From: Belliella alkalica
Lineage (GTDB): Bacteria; Bacteroidota; Bacteroidia; Cytophagales; Cyclobacteriaceae
Direction: 5' to 3'
Assembly (NCBI RefSeq): GCF_022549785.1
Contig: NZ_JAKZGO010000006.1
Span: 62,001 to 126,000, forward strand
DNA length: 64,000 nt
Under the pieces are notes generated by a model. That model was given only the letters and a program-made list of their open reading frames with translations. It was not told the origin of the DNA and ran no database searches. The translations under genes were made by a program, and so were the position numbers. Each line of letters starts with the position of its first letter. Positions within the stretch are counted from its first letter, which is position 1. Below are positions 33,862-42,343 of this stretch, piece after piece.

Positions 33862-35205
33862 ATGAAACATTTATTCCATGTATTGAAATCCTTGCCGTAT
33901 GCATTGATTATTATTTTAATGGCAAATGCCTGTCAGCCATCTACACCAGAAACTGAAACTTTTGAAAATCCATTTTCTGGATCTAGTCCTTGGCCAGAAA
34001 TCAGAAAAGAAAGGCTTCAAAAACTCCTTCCACAAGCAATGGAAGCTGCAAATGTAGATGCTTGGGTAATTATTTGTAGAGAAAACAACAATGATCCAAT
34101 TGCCCATCATGTTGGTGGGGAAAATGCAGGTGGCACTGCAGTATTCCTTTTTCATAAAGTCGAAGAAAAGTTCAAATCAACGGTGTTTTCACCAATCGGA
34201 GAAGCGACTGCTTTGGCTGATTTAAAGATCCATGACGAAGTTATCCCTGTCGAAAGAGGATCTTCTGCAATTTCCCATGCAGCAGAATTTATCAAAACAC
34301 AAAATTTCAACGCTATCGCTGTCAATAGTTCAACAGAAAATGAATTGGCTGACGGATTAAGTTTTACTCAAAGAAAAACCTTGGAAGAAGCGCTTGGAGA
34401 CCATGCTAAAAAACTTGTTTCATCTGATGATTTGGTTTATGAATTTTTGGCTATCAAACTCCCCGCTGAAATCGAGATCATGACAAAAGCTGCTCAGGCA
34501 ACTTCTGATTGGCAATATGAAGCATATTCTCAAATCATTCCTGGCAAAAGTACCGATGCCGATATCGCTAAATTCCTAAAAAAGAAAATGGAGCAATATG
34601 GAGTGACTGACGCATGGTCTCCCGACCAAAATCCAAATGTAAATTCAGGAGAAGATAGAGGCCATTCCCATGCTACAGAAAAAATAATCATGCCAGGTGA
34701 TGTGATTCAAATTGATTTCGGTATTAGAGTTTTTGACATGTGGGTTTCTGACATCCAAAGATTTGCCTATGTGTTGAGAGATGGGGAAGAGGTTGCTCCC
34801 GACTCTGTACAGTTCTACTTTGAATCTTCTATTGGCGGGAATAGAATTGCACTGGAAGCAATGAAGCCTGGTATTCTAGGATATCAAGTAGACAAAGCCC
34901 AAAGAGACTGGATGGCAGAGAGAGGTTCTGAATATGTAATGTGGAGCACTGGACATCCAGTTGGATATGTTGCACATGATATTGGACCAAATTTGGGAGG
35001 AGGAATGCTGGCAGACCCAAGTACAAGACCTGCTTCAATGAAGCCATTGAAGGAAGGGATGCTTTTTGCGTTCGATGGATTTCATGCTTGGAAGTTACCA
35101 AACGGAGGCACTAAAACTATGTCAGTAGAAGAAACAGCTGTAGTAACTGCAAATGGAGCAAGATACTTGATAGAACCTCAGAAAGAGTTGATTTTAATAA
35201 AGTAA
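33862..35205 (+). CDS. M24 family metallopeptidase (Xaa-Pro aminopeptidase-like) lipoprotein
   Basis: A 447-aa pita-bread peptidase. A signal peptide with ANAC lipobox (Cys near 24) predicts envelope location. The N-terminal creatinase domain is followed by the M24 catalytic domain, with metal ligands in IQIDFGIRVFDMWVSDIQR (Asp pair), GHPVGYVAHDIGP and a final Glu in SVEETAVV. A motif ACCCCT(C/A)AGATAAA occurs at 33784 and again right at the ATG. Its last 89 bases overlap the convergent gene. Confidence 0.87.
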   Translation: MKHLFHVLKSLPYALIIILMANACQPSTPETETFENPFSGSSPWPEIRKERLQKLLPQAMEAANVDAWVIICRENNNDPIAHHVGGENAGGTAVFLFHKVEEKFKSTVFSPIGEATALADLKIHDEVIPVERGSSAISHAAEFIKTQNFNAIAVNSSTENELADGLSFTQRKTLEEALGDHAKKLVSSDDLVYEFLAIKLPAEIEIMTKAAQATSDWQYEAYSQIIPGKSTDADIAKFLKKKMEQYGVTDAWSPDQNPNVNSGEDRGHSHATEKIIMPGDVIQIDFGIRVFDMWVSDIQRFAYVLRDGEEVAPDSVQFYFESSIGGNRIALEAMKPGILGYQVDKAQRDWMAERGSEYVMWSTGHPVGYVAHDIGPNLGGGMLADPSTRPASMKPLKEGMLFAFDGFHAWKLPNGGTKTMSVEETAVVTANGARYLIEPQKELILIK

Positions 35206-35971
35206 ATCGAAATTTCTCTTCCACTCCCAATCCAAAAAGTGCAAAGTCATACTTGACTGGGTCGGCTGGATCAAATTCACGAAGCTTTTGTGTGAGTTCT
35301 GTGGCTGTGATCCAGTCGGTTTGTTTTCTAGTGATCAGCCCAAGCTTTCTGCCTACTCGATCTACGTGGATATCACATGGGCAAATCAATTGACTTGGCT
35401 GAATAGTTTTCCATATACCAAAATCTACTCCTTGGCTATCCTGTCTTACCATCCAGCGAAGAAACATGTTGATTCTTTTACAAGCTGCTTTTCGCTTTGG
35501 AGTAGCAATGTGCTTTCTTGTTCTTTGAGGCGCTTCAGGAAGTTGGAAAAAAAAGTCATGAAAATTGGTCAATAACAATCCCATTACATTGACATCTTCA
35601 CTGTAGCCTTGGAGAAATGCTGTTTCCAAACTATCGTGATTTTTATAATACCAAGAAAAAAACTCGATGAAATACAATGTATCTATATCATTGAAAGTTC
35701 TATGCTTGAAATTCAAAAATGGTTTTAGATCGCTATCCGAGTGATTACACATAAAATCATATGGCGAATTATCCATCAACTCAAACAACTCTAAACATTT
35801 ATTGATGATAGTCTTTCGCTGTCCCCACGCCAGAATCGATGCTATAAAAGCTGTTATCTCAATATCCTGCTTTTTGGTAAATCTGTGAGGAATGGAAATT
35901 GGATCCAGTGCGATAAAGCCAGGTTGATTATACTCGTCTACTTTGGAATCCAAAAAATCTTTCAAATCCAT
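35117..35971 (-). CDS. TIGR02757 family protein
   Basis: A 284-aa cytoplasmic protein of the uncharacterised TIGR02757 family of Bacteroidota and related bacteria, which has a helix-hairpin-helix glycosylase-like fold by prediction. Conserved stretches are FIASILAWGQRKTIINK near 45, PYDFM near 70, RWMVRQD near 185 and YDFALFGLGV near 250. The frame then runs 28 residues further into the antisense of the M24 gene (89-base convergent overlap), longer than I expect for the family. The start is ATG at 35971, one base after the upstream gene's stop. Confidence 0.8.
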   Translation of the reverse strand: MDLKDFLDSKVDEYNQPGFIALDPISIPHRFTKKQDIEITAFIASILAWGQRKTIINKCLELFELMDNSPYDFMCNHSDSDLKPFLNFKHRTFNDIDTLYFIEFFSWYYKNHDSLETAFLQGYSEDVNVMGLLLTNFHDFFFQLPEAPQRTRKHIATPKRKAACKRINMFLRWMVRQDSQGVDFGIWKTIQPSQLICPCDIHVDRVGRKLGLITRKQTDWITATELTQKLREFDPADPVKYDFALFGLGVEEKFRFTLLKSTLSEVLSSILLHLQLLQLFLLLT

Positions 35972-35972
35972 C

Positions 35973-36527
35973 TTAAATCGCAACTTTCACTTCTCCACCT
36001 TGAATTCCATCAAACCACTTGAATGAAAGACTTTCTTCTTCAATTTCAGACAGATGCCAATCAAAACATTTAATATTGGTTAGTGATTTTAATCGATCTT
36101 CATCAGGGTAATACATACAAATATCAAAATCCGGTAAGTCTTTTGAGTCTGTAGCGTTCCATTTTTCCAATAGAATTCCATCTTCCATAAACCTGACCTT
36201 CGACCCAAAATAGTAATCCTGCAATACTGAAGGTATTCCGTCTTTTCTTCTCATTTGAAAGCAAGTTGGCCCGAACATAATCTGTTTATAAATTTTGGCT
36301 TCTAGCAAATCATTGGTGTTTGGCAGAGATTCCCATTCTGATTGGTGTATGGTGACAGATTCTTGGTCAGGTCTGAGCTTGGTCAACAACTTCGAAAATG
36401 CAGAAAACAAATACGTAACCCCAATAAAAAGAACCCCAAATGTAGCCAACACAGGATAACTTATGATAAAGAGAGCATTCCAAACGTATCTGAATGCATG
36501 GTGGAATATGATTTGGATTTTATTCAT
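35973..36527 (-). CDS. Hypothetical membrane-anchored protein
   Basis: A 184-aa protein with one or two hydrophobic helices near residues 13-45 (AFRYVWNALFIISYPVL... LFIGVTYLFSAF) and a soluble C-terminal domain of about 130 residues, rich in Trp and acidic residues. I do not recognise a domain. It directly precedes the TIGR02757 gene (one-base gap) and probably shares its mRNA. Confidence 0.65.
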   Translation of the reverse strand: MNKIQIIFHHAFRYVWNALFIISYPVLATFGVLFIGVTYLFSAFSKLLTKLRPDQESVTIHQSEWESLPNTNDLLEAKIYKQIMFGPTCFQMRRKDGIPSVLQDYYFGSKVRFMEDGILLEKWNATDSKDLPDFDICMYYPDEDRLKSLTNIKCFDWHLSEIEEESLSFKWFDGIQGGEVKVAI

Positions 36528-36608
36528 GGATGAAGCCTAAGCTCTTACAAAAGTACAAGCTTCCTTTGGAATTACCAAAGTCAGTTTTTTGATCAAAATA
36601 TTTCTAAT

Positions 36609-36645
36609 CAAAAAAGCCGATTTGGAAAAAACTCCAAATCGGCCT
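36609..36645 (-). terminator. Terminator after the LysM gene
   Basis: GGCCGATTTGGAG... pairs with ...CCAAATCGGC; on the minus strand it is followed by TTTTTT. Strong intrinsic terminator. Confidence 0.88.
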
Positions 36646-36677
36646 TGAATTATTATTTTAATGATTTACTTAAATTA

Positions 36678-37835
36678 TCAGTAGGAAACTTCCACTGGGA
36701 ATCTAGAGTTCACTGCTCTTAATTGGTCAAATGCAGCTTTTGACAGCTTCACGACGAGCCTACTATTGTCTCCAGTATTAGGCAATTTACCTACTACCCT
36801 TGCAAAAATTGTAATATCATTCTCTTCATTTCTGACACGCATGATAGTTCCAACTGGTGCTTCTTTATGTAATACAAGATATTTTTTGTGATTTCCTGTT
36901 CCTTCAATCACTTCTGCTAAACCTGTTTCTTTGATATTCTTGTAAGGAGTCTCTTCAGCTCTCCCTCCAGAAAGAGTAGCTTCTGACCTTTCGTTATTGA
37001 CAATCACAGGGACTGTAGAACTGATTACTGGAACTGTTGAAGGACCTGCCGCTCCTCTCCCTACTTTCAATTTTTGGCCAAGCGATAGATTATTTGACGT
37101 CAATCCGTTCCAATTGATCAAATCCTCTACTTTTGAATCGTATTTTTTAGCCACTGAAAACAACGTTTCTCCCTGAGCTACTGTATGTGTAATCCAATCA
37201 CCAGGATATACGGCTCCTGTTGCATTGCTGCTTTTTGTTTCTTCAACTTCTCTAGTCGCAACTTCTTTGGCTTTTGGAACCTCTACTTTTGCTTCTTCTA
37301 CTTTCTTTTGAGCTTCATCCTTTTTGGCAGAGGCTTTGGCCTTACCTGAATCTGCTACTTTTTCTAGCTCCTTATTAGCTTCTACAACTGGCTTTGGAGC
37401 TTCAGGTTTGCCTACACCTTGCAAAACCAACGCCTGACCTAGACTCAAATCATTTCCTTTCAAATTATTCCATGACATAATATCTCCAACAGATACATTG
37501 TACTTTTTGGAAATTGAGAAGAGTGTTTCTCCTTGGGCTACGTTATGCAAAATTGACCCTTGTGGCAAAGCTGCTGGCGCGATATATGGAATCCGAATTC
37601 TCTGCCCCATTTTCAAACCAGCTTTCAGCTCATCATTATTCTGAATAATCTCGTTTACTGAGGTGGCGTATCTTCTTGAAATACCAAACATTGTCTCTTT
37701 TTCTTCAACCTGATGAATAATAAAAGTCTTATCTCCAACCTTTTCTATTCCAACAGAATCCAATCTTATCAACTCAGAACCATTAGCGTGTAAGCTCAAA
37801 GCGATTAAAAATGCAACTAGTGTAATTCTTTTCAT
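36678..37835 (-). CDS. LysM peptidoglycan-binding protein
   Basis: A 385-aa secreted protein with a Sec signal (cleaved after about residue 19) and three LysM domains: about 38-85 (HQVEEKETMFGISRRY), 98-142 (HNVAQGETLFSISKKY) and 218-262 (HTVAQGETLFSVAKKY). A Lys/Glu/Ala-rich linker (150-205) lies between the second and third. The C-terminal 100 residues (GNHKKYLVLHKEAPVGTIM in part) form a beta domain, likely RlpA-like double-psi barrel. It should bind glycan strands at the cell wall. It has a strong terminator. Confidence 0.9.
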   Translation of the reverse strand: MKRITLVAFLIALSLHANGSELIRLDSVGIEKVGDKTFIIHQVEEKETMFGISRRYATSVNEIIQNNDELKAGLKMGQRIRIPYIAPAALPQGSILHNVAQGETLFSISKKYNVSVGDIMSWNNLKGNDLSLGQALVLQGVGKPEAPKPVVEANKELEKVADSGKAKASAKKDEAQKKVEEAKVEVPKAKEVATREVEETKSSNATGAVYPGDWITHTVAQGETLFSVAKKYDSKVEDLINWNGLTSNNLSLGQKLKVGRGAAGPSTVPVISSTVPVIVNNERSEATLSGGRAEETPYKNIKETGLAEVIEGTGNHKKYLVLHKEAPVGTIMRVRNEENDITIFARVVGKLPNTGDNSRLVVKLSKAAFDQLRAVNSRFPVEVSY

Positions 37836-38245
37836 AAGTTATCGTGATAGCTATTTTGACACAAATTTCTGATTAATTTTTTCAAAAACAAGTTTTGAAA
37901 TACGCACCTTCACAAATCGTTCCATAGAACACCACAATGCCGTTTCAATTGTTAAATATTTTTAAATTAAGTTTTTTGTTCTTTTGGTAAACATCCCACT
38001 TATCAAAAATGTATTAACATTGAGCTATCTAAATCAATGTTAATATTTATTCAAGCATTTAGATTAAAAATCTTACGTTTGAAATTACCTTCACTGAAAA
38101 GACTGTTTTTGGAAAAGTAAATGATGGAGTTTATTTACTAAAAACGATTGTACGCATTAATTTAAGTGATTATTTTACTAAGTTATGGTATTTCAGATAT
38201 TCATAGAATATTAATTGGTATATTCAAAAATCAAAAATTGATTGT
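37836..38245. promoter_or_regulatory. Divergent regulatory region of lysM and nfeD with a 12-bp inverted repeat
   Basis: The 410 bases between the two divergent genes include TATTAACATTGA (38012-38023) and TCAATGTTAATA (38034-38045), a perfect inverted repeat around 10 bases. Such spacing fits a dimeric DNA-binding protein. I see no ORF and no full promoter consensus. Confidence 0.5.
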
Positions 38246-39604
38246 ATGAAAACTATATTCCCTATCATCATTTTATTATCTCTTCTTTTACCTAATATCG
38301 GTTTTTCTAGCCAAGACAGTACGAGACAAGAAAGCACCAAAAAGGTATATACTTTTGAGATTACTAGTGATATAGACCCACGAATGAATAGAAAAGTGAG
38401 ACTTGCACTAGAAGATGCTAAATCAAAAGAAGCCGATTTGATCATAATTGAAATGGACACTTATGGTGGTGCAGTCAATGATGCTGATGATATCAGGACA
38501 ATGGTTTTGGAGACAAAAGTTCCTATACATGTTTGGATCAACAAAGATGCGGCATCAGCGGGAGCACTGATTTCTATAGCTTGCGACAGCATCTACATGG
38601 CTCCTGGGGCAAGTATCGGTGCAGCGACAGTCGTAATGGGCGGAGGTGGAGAAGCTGCACCTGATAAGTACCAATCCTATATGCGCTCCATGATGAGAAG
38701 TACAGCCGAAGCAAAAGGTCGTGACCCAAAAATTGCAGAGGCAATGGTCGATCAGAACCTGGAGGTGGAAGGTGTAAGTGAAAAAGGTTCTGTGGTCACA
38801 TTTTCAGTATCTGAAGCTATCGCAAATGGCTTTAGCGAAGGGCAAGTAAACAGTATAGAGGAAATCATCGAAAAACAAGGGATCGAGTCTTATGAAATAG
38901 TAGAATATACGAATTCCAATGTAGAAAATGTCATCTCGATATTCCTGAATCCCGCAGTGAGTGGCTTCTTGATATTGATTATTTTTGCTGGAATTTATTT
39001 TGAAATCCAAACACCAGGGGTAGGATTTCCATTGGCAGCATCGTTGATTGCTATCGTTCTATATTTTATTCCGTATTACCTTACAGGGCTGGCTCAAAAC
39101 TGGGAAATTGCTGTTTTCATTGTTGGTGTTATTTTATTGTTGGTAGAGCTTTTTGTCATACCCGGATTTGGAGTGTTTGGCATATTGGGGATTGTTGGGA
39201 TTCTGACTGGTTTGACGCTTGGAATGATACCAAACGATGCATTTGACTTTACATTTGTGCCATCTGGAGATCTCTTTGTTGCTATACTCACGGTCATATT
39301 GGCAGCGATTGTAGCCATGGCACTAATCTTCTTCTTTGCTCCAAAAGTCAATCAATGGAAAGCTTTTAGTACAATTTCACTTGCCAATACACAACAAAGA
39401 TCAGAGGGCTACACCTCATCATCTTATCAGGATAGTCTTCTTGGTAAAGAAGGAATTGCACATACCAGGTTGATGCCTAGCGGAAAAATCCTCGTAGAAG
39501 ACGAAGTTTATGATGCCTACTCTAGAGGTGAATTTATAGACAAAGGGGAAAAAGTCATTGTCATCAGCACAGAAGGAACTTCATTGAAAGTGAAAAAAGG
39601 ATAA
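38246..39604 (+). CDS. NfeD-type membrane-bound serine protease (ClpP-class)
   Basis: A 452-aa membrane protein. After a signal peptide, a ClpP-like Ser-Lys protease domain spans about residues 30-225, with S104 in DAASAGAL as the probable nucleophile. Four or five membrane helices follow (about 232-375), and the last 60 residues (GKEGIAHTRLMPSGKI in part) form the NfeD OB domain. Long NfeD proteins usually pair with a stomatin-like partner and act in membrane-protein quality control; no stomatin gene is adjacent here. Confidence 0.92.
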   Translation: MKTIFPIIILLSLLLPNIGFSSQDSTRQESTKKVYTFEITSDIDPRMNRKVRLALEDAKSKEADLIIIEMDTYGGAVNDADDIRTMVLETKVPIHVWINKDAASAGALISIACDSIYMAPGASIGAATVVMGGGGEAAPDKYQSYMRSMMRSTAEAKGRDPKIAEAMVDQNLEVEGVSEKGSVVTFSVSEAIANGFSEGQVNSIEEIIEKQGIESYEIVEYTNSNVENVISIFLNPAVSGFLILIIFAGIYFEIQTPGVGFPLAASLIAIVLYFIPYYLTGLAQNWEIAVFIVGVILLLVELFVIPGFGVFGILGIVGILTGLTLGMIPNDAFDFTFVPSGDLFVAILTVILAAIVAMALIFFFAPKVNQWKAFSTISLANTQQRSEGYTSSSYQDSLLGKEGIAHTRLMPSGKILVEDEVYDAYSRGEFIDKGEKVIVISTEGTSLKVKKG

Positions 39605-39631
39605 AAGTGAAGATTGCACTTTTATCCTTTT
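39599..39631 (+). terminator. Terminator after nfeD
   Basis: GGATAAAAGTG and CACTTTTATCC with a 7-base loop, followed by TTTT; it includes the nfeD stop codon. Confidence 0.8.
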
Positions 39632-39681
39632 GGAGAAATTCGAAATTTCCAATTTGTATGCGAGCCTGGTGAAATTGATTC

Positions 39682-40140
39682 TTACCAAGTAGTGTCTTTT
39701 AATTTGGGGAATGCCCGAATAATGTCAGAAAGACTTAACTGTCCTACTAACTTCCCATCTTTCATTACAGGAAACCTTCTTATTTTCTTATCCAAAAACT
39801 GCTGGGCGGCATCAAACAAACTCAAGTCAGGTTTCATGGTAATGACATTTGTAGTCATGTGTTCTGAAACTTTCCCAGGAAAAGAGGGAGTATTGGAATA
39901 TTTCCCTTTGATTATTTCCTTAAGACAATCTACTTCTGATATAATCCCTACCAAATTCCCCTCTTGATCAATGACAGGAGCGCCTGATATTTTCCTTTTT
40001 GTCAACAAATCCAACACATGATCTATTGAATCGTCTGGCTGAAAAGTTACTAAATTGGTGGACATGTGATCCTGAACCAGAATAGGAGCGGCTGTTTTCT
40101 TTGGCTCCACTACTCGTACTCCTTGAAAACTCTTTACCAT
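39682..40140 (-). CDS. CBS-pair protein
   Basis: A 152-aa protein with two CBS domains (about 22-78 and 87-143), with ISGAPVIDQEGNLVGIISEVD and RRFPVMKDGKLVGQLS as hallmark strands. Such stand-alone CBS pairs bind adenine nucleotides and act as energy or redox sensors for partner enzymes. No partner is adjacent. No signal peptide. Confidence 0.9.
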   Translation of the reverse strand: MVKSFQGVRVVEPKKTAAPILVQDHMSTNLVTFQPDDSIDHVLDLLTKRKISGAPVIDQEGNLVGIISEVDCLKEIIKGKYSNTPSFPGKVSEHMTTNVITMKPDLSLFDAAQQFLDKKIRRFPVMKDGKLVGQLSLSDIIRAFPKLKDTTW

Positions 40141-40271
40141 GGCTAATTACGGGTTTAAGTGAAATTCAAAATAAGAAAAAAAATCAGTCTTTCAAAATTA
40201 AAAATTACAACAACCCTATTTCACCCCAAAACAAACCTAGAAAATTGATTTTAATAAAATTTTATTACAAT

Positions 40272-41015
40272 TTAACTCTTTAACTCACTATTAAATTCTC
40301 CCACAATTTCTTTACTTATACTCAACACACTTTTGAATGCATTTGGGTCCTTGGATAACTGAACTTGTTCTGAAATAAATTTTGATTCTGTAGGTCGAAA
40401 GACTTTGCAACTCCCATGAACTTCTTTAAGGAACTCTGATTTCTTTAAGGACTCGATATGTCTTGGCTCTAAACCTCCACCTGGCATAATTATTATTCTG
40501 TCTTGGGCTAACTGCAGAAGTTCTTTCACTACCGAAAGTCCTTCTGAAAGAGTATTTCTAGTCCCCGAGGTTAAGAGCCTATCGAAACCACAATCAATAA
40601 TTGTCTCCAGTGATTTTTTCGGATCTTTACTGATGTCAAATGCTCTGTGAAATGTACATGGCTTCCCATTGGCCTCTTTCATTAATTCTTTGCACCTATT
40701 TTTATCTACTTCCCCATCTGCAGTCAATACTCCAAATACAAAACCATCAGCACCATATGATCCTAGAATTTGAATGTCTTTTTTCATTACTTCAATTTCA
40801 TCAGATGTATAAACAAAGTCACCTCCTCTAGGTCTAATCATTACAAAAATCGGAATATCTATTCTCCCTTTCAGATAAGCCAAAGCTCCGACACTCGGCG
40901 TCTCTCCTCCTTCACCAAAATCAGAACAAAGCTCAATTCTATCAACTCCAAACTCCGCTGCTTTCAATGCAGCTTCTATGGTAAAAACAGGTGCTTCTAA
41001 CAGTATGTTATCCAT
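40272..41015 (-). CDS. cutC: CutC family protein
   Basis: A 247-aa TIM-barrel protein with the CutC signatures RIELCSDFGEGGETPS near 26-40, IFVMIRPRGGDF near 56-67, TFHRAFD near 128 and LTSGTRNTLSEG near 153. It was named for copper homeostasis, but the biochemical role is disputed. It is the second gene after glycosylasparaginase (5-base gap), so the two are an operon, a pairing I know from other Bacteroidota. Confidence 0.92.
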   Translation of the reverse strand: MDNILLEAPVFTIEAALKAAEFGVDRIELCSDFGEGGETPSVGALAYLKGRIDIPIFVMIRPRGGDFVYTSDEIEVMKKDIQILGSYGADGFVFGVLTADGEVDKNRCKELMKEANGKPCTFHRAFDISKDPKKSLETIIDCGFDRLLTSGTRNTLSEGLSVVKELLQLAQDRIIIMPGGGLEPRHIESLKKSEFLKEVHGSCKVFRPTESKFISEQVQLSKDPNAFKSVLSISKEIVGEFNSELKS

Positions 41016-41020
41016 TTGGT

Positions 41021-42004
41021 TTACAGTTTAAATTTTGAATCAATAAGATCTTTTCCATCGGCATGATGCCTTGCATAGTTAAATCCTTGTCGGACTGAAT
41101 ATGCACCATAGGCCCCTTCCTTGTTGATGGCCAAAAACCCAGCCTGAATGTCGTCTATATTTTTATTTTTGGAAATCAGTCTTCTCACCGCTTCTTCACA
41201 AGCTTCCTGCGGCGTTCTTCCCTGTCTCATCAGCTCTACTATCAAAAAGCTCCCACAAATCCTTATAATTGATTCCCCTAAGCCCGTAGCGGTAGCTGCT
41301 CCTACTTCATCATCAACAAACAAACCCGCTCCTATAATTGGACTATCTCCAACTCTGCCATGCATTTTGTAAGCCAAACCTGATGTAGTACAAGATCCAG
41401 CCAATTTCCCATCAGCACCTAAAGCTATCATTCCTATAGTGTCGTGATTTTCTATGTTGATGATCGGCTTGTATTCTGAGGTTTTTTTCCATTCTTGAAA
41501 AAGCTCCTCGGATTTTGGACTTAATTTCTCCTCTTCCAAAGGAAAACCTTGTTCTATTGCAAACCGTCTGGCACCCTCTCCGACCAGCATCACATGTGGT
41601 GTCTCCTCCATGACTTTTCTGGCAAGTGAAATAGGATGCTTGATTTGTCTTACAAAACCTACACTACCGCATGAACCATCCCCTTTCATAATGGAGGCAT
41701 CCAATGTCGCAATCCCTTCCCTATCTGGCAAGCCCTGTAGCCCAACGGACAAATTTTCCAAATCCAATTCAGTTACTTTCACACCTTGCTCCACTGCTCC
41801 CACTAAATCCCCTGTTTCACTCAATACTTCCCAAGCTTTGTCATTTGCTGCCATTCCATGCTCCCAAGTTGACAATATGAGCGGCTTGAATTTTTCTCCA
41901 TTATCTTTGCCTCCCGAATTTACACATGCAGTTCCGATCATCCCGGGTAAGAGCAAAGGTGTTGAAAGAATTGATTTTTTGAGGAAAGATCTTCTCGAGG
42001 ACAT
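41021..42004 (-). CDS. N4-(beta-N-acetylglucosaminyl)-L-asparaginase
   Basis: A 327-aa Ntn-hydrolase that should cleave the GlcNAc-Asn bond of N-linked glycan remnants. A twin-arginine-like leader (SSRRSFLKKS) followed by a hydrophobic stretch and a Cys (GTAC) suggests an exported lipoprotein. The autoproteolytic site is HDTIGMIALG with the nucleophile Thr near 189, and the substrate loop GRVGDSPIIGAG follows. It is operonic with cutC. Family assignment is strong; the substrate is by family. Confidence 0.92.
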   Translation of the reverse strand: MSSRRSFLKKSILSTPLLLPGMIGTACVNSGGKDNGEKFKPLILSTWEHGMAANDKAWEVLSETGDLVGAVEQGVKVTELDLENLSVGLQGLPDREGIATLDASIMKGDGSCGSVGFVRQIKHPISLARKVMEETPHVMLVGEGARRFAIEQGFPLEEEKLSPKSEELFQEWKKTSEYKPIINIENHDTIGMIALGADGKLAGSCTTSGLAYKMHGRVGDSPIIGAGLFVDDEVGAATATGLGESIIRICGSFLIVELMRQGRTPQEACEEAVRRLISKNKNIDDIQAGFLAINKEGAYGAYSVRQGFNYARHHADGKDLIDSKFKL

Positions 42005-42109
42005 ATTTTAAGCTTTTGTAATTGATCTGGAAATAGAAAAAAGAATGAAGGCTCAATTTCTTAATTTTTTTGACAAAGTCAGAATACTAAATCTATTATT
42101 TTTTAGAAA

Positions 42110-42142
42110 TAAAAAAAGAGCTTCCCTTTTTGAGAAGCTCTT
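42110..42142 (-). terminator. Terminator of the TPR lipoprotein gene
   Basis: AGAGCTTC and GAAGCTCT around a 9-base loop; on the minus strand TTTTTTT follows. It is 200 bases past the stop because copy E intervenes. Confidence 0.75.
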
Positions 42143-42156
42143 CTATTCAAAAGCTT

Positions 42157-42312
42157 GTATGATTATCCGTAATGACAGCAGTATGTAAACATTTCACTTA
42201 ATTTTATACAAACAATCGTCTGCACCCCATAGTCATCCAACAACAGCTGATTGAAATGAATTTCATACAATATTCTAAGTGACTATTGGGAAACAAGCGG
42301 ACAGATATTTCC
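42157..42312 (-). repeat. MITE-like intergenic element, copy E
   Basis: A 156-bp inverted copy. Its left end GTATGATTATCCGTAATGAC is the reverse complement of CTGTCATTACGGATAATCAT, matching the GTGTCATTGCGGAAAATCAT right end of copy B, and the GACGATT block also lines up. The right end near AAGCGGACAGATATTT is a worn version of the left TIR. It separates the TPR gene from its terminator. Confidence 0.55.
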
Positions 42313-42343
42313 ATGAAACCAAATTGATTAAAATTCAATTATG

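Larger units (their letters stand above)
42005..42343. other. 339-base gap with terminator and a MITE-like element
   Basis: It contains the terminator of the TPR gene (42110-42142) and MITE-like copy E (42157-42312). Nothing else is apparent. Confidence 0.6.

Noticed and set aside
33784-33862. ACCCCT(C/A)AGATAAA repeated before the M24 gene as a regulatory direct repeat
   Set aside because: Only two copies 65 bases apart, the second overlapping the start codon; too little to claim a site.
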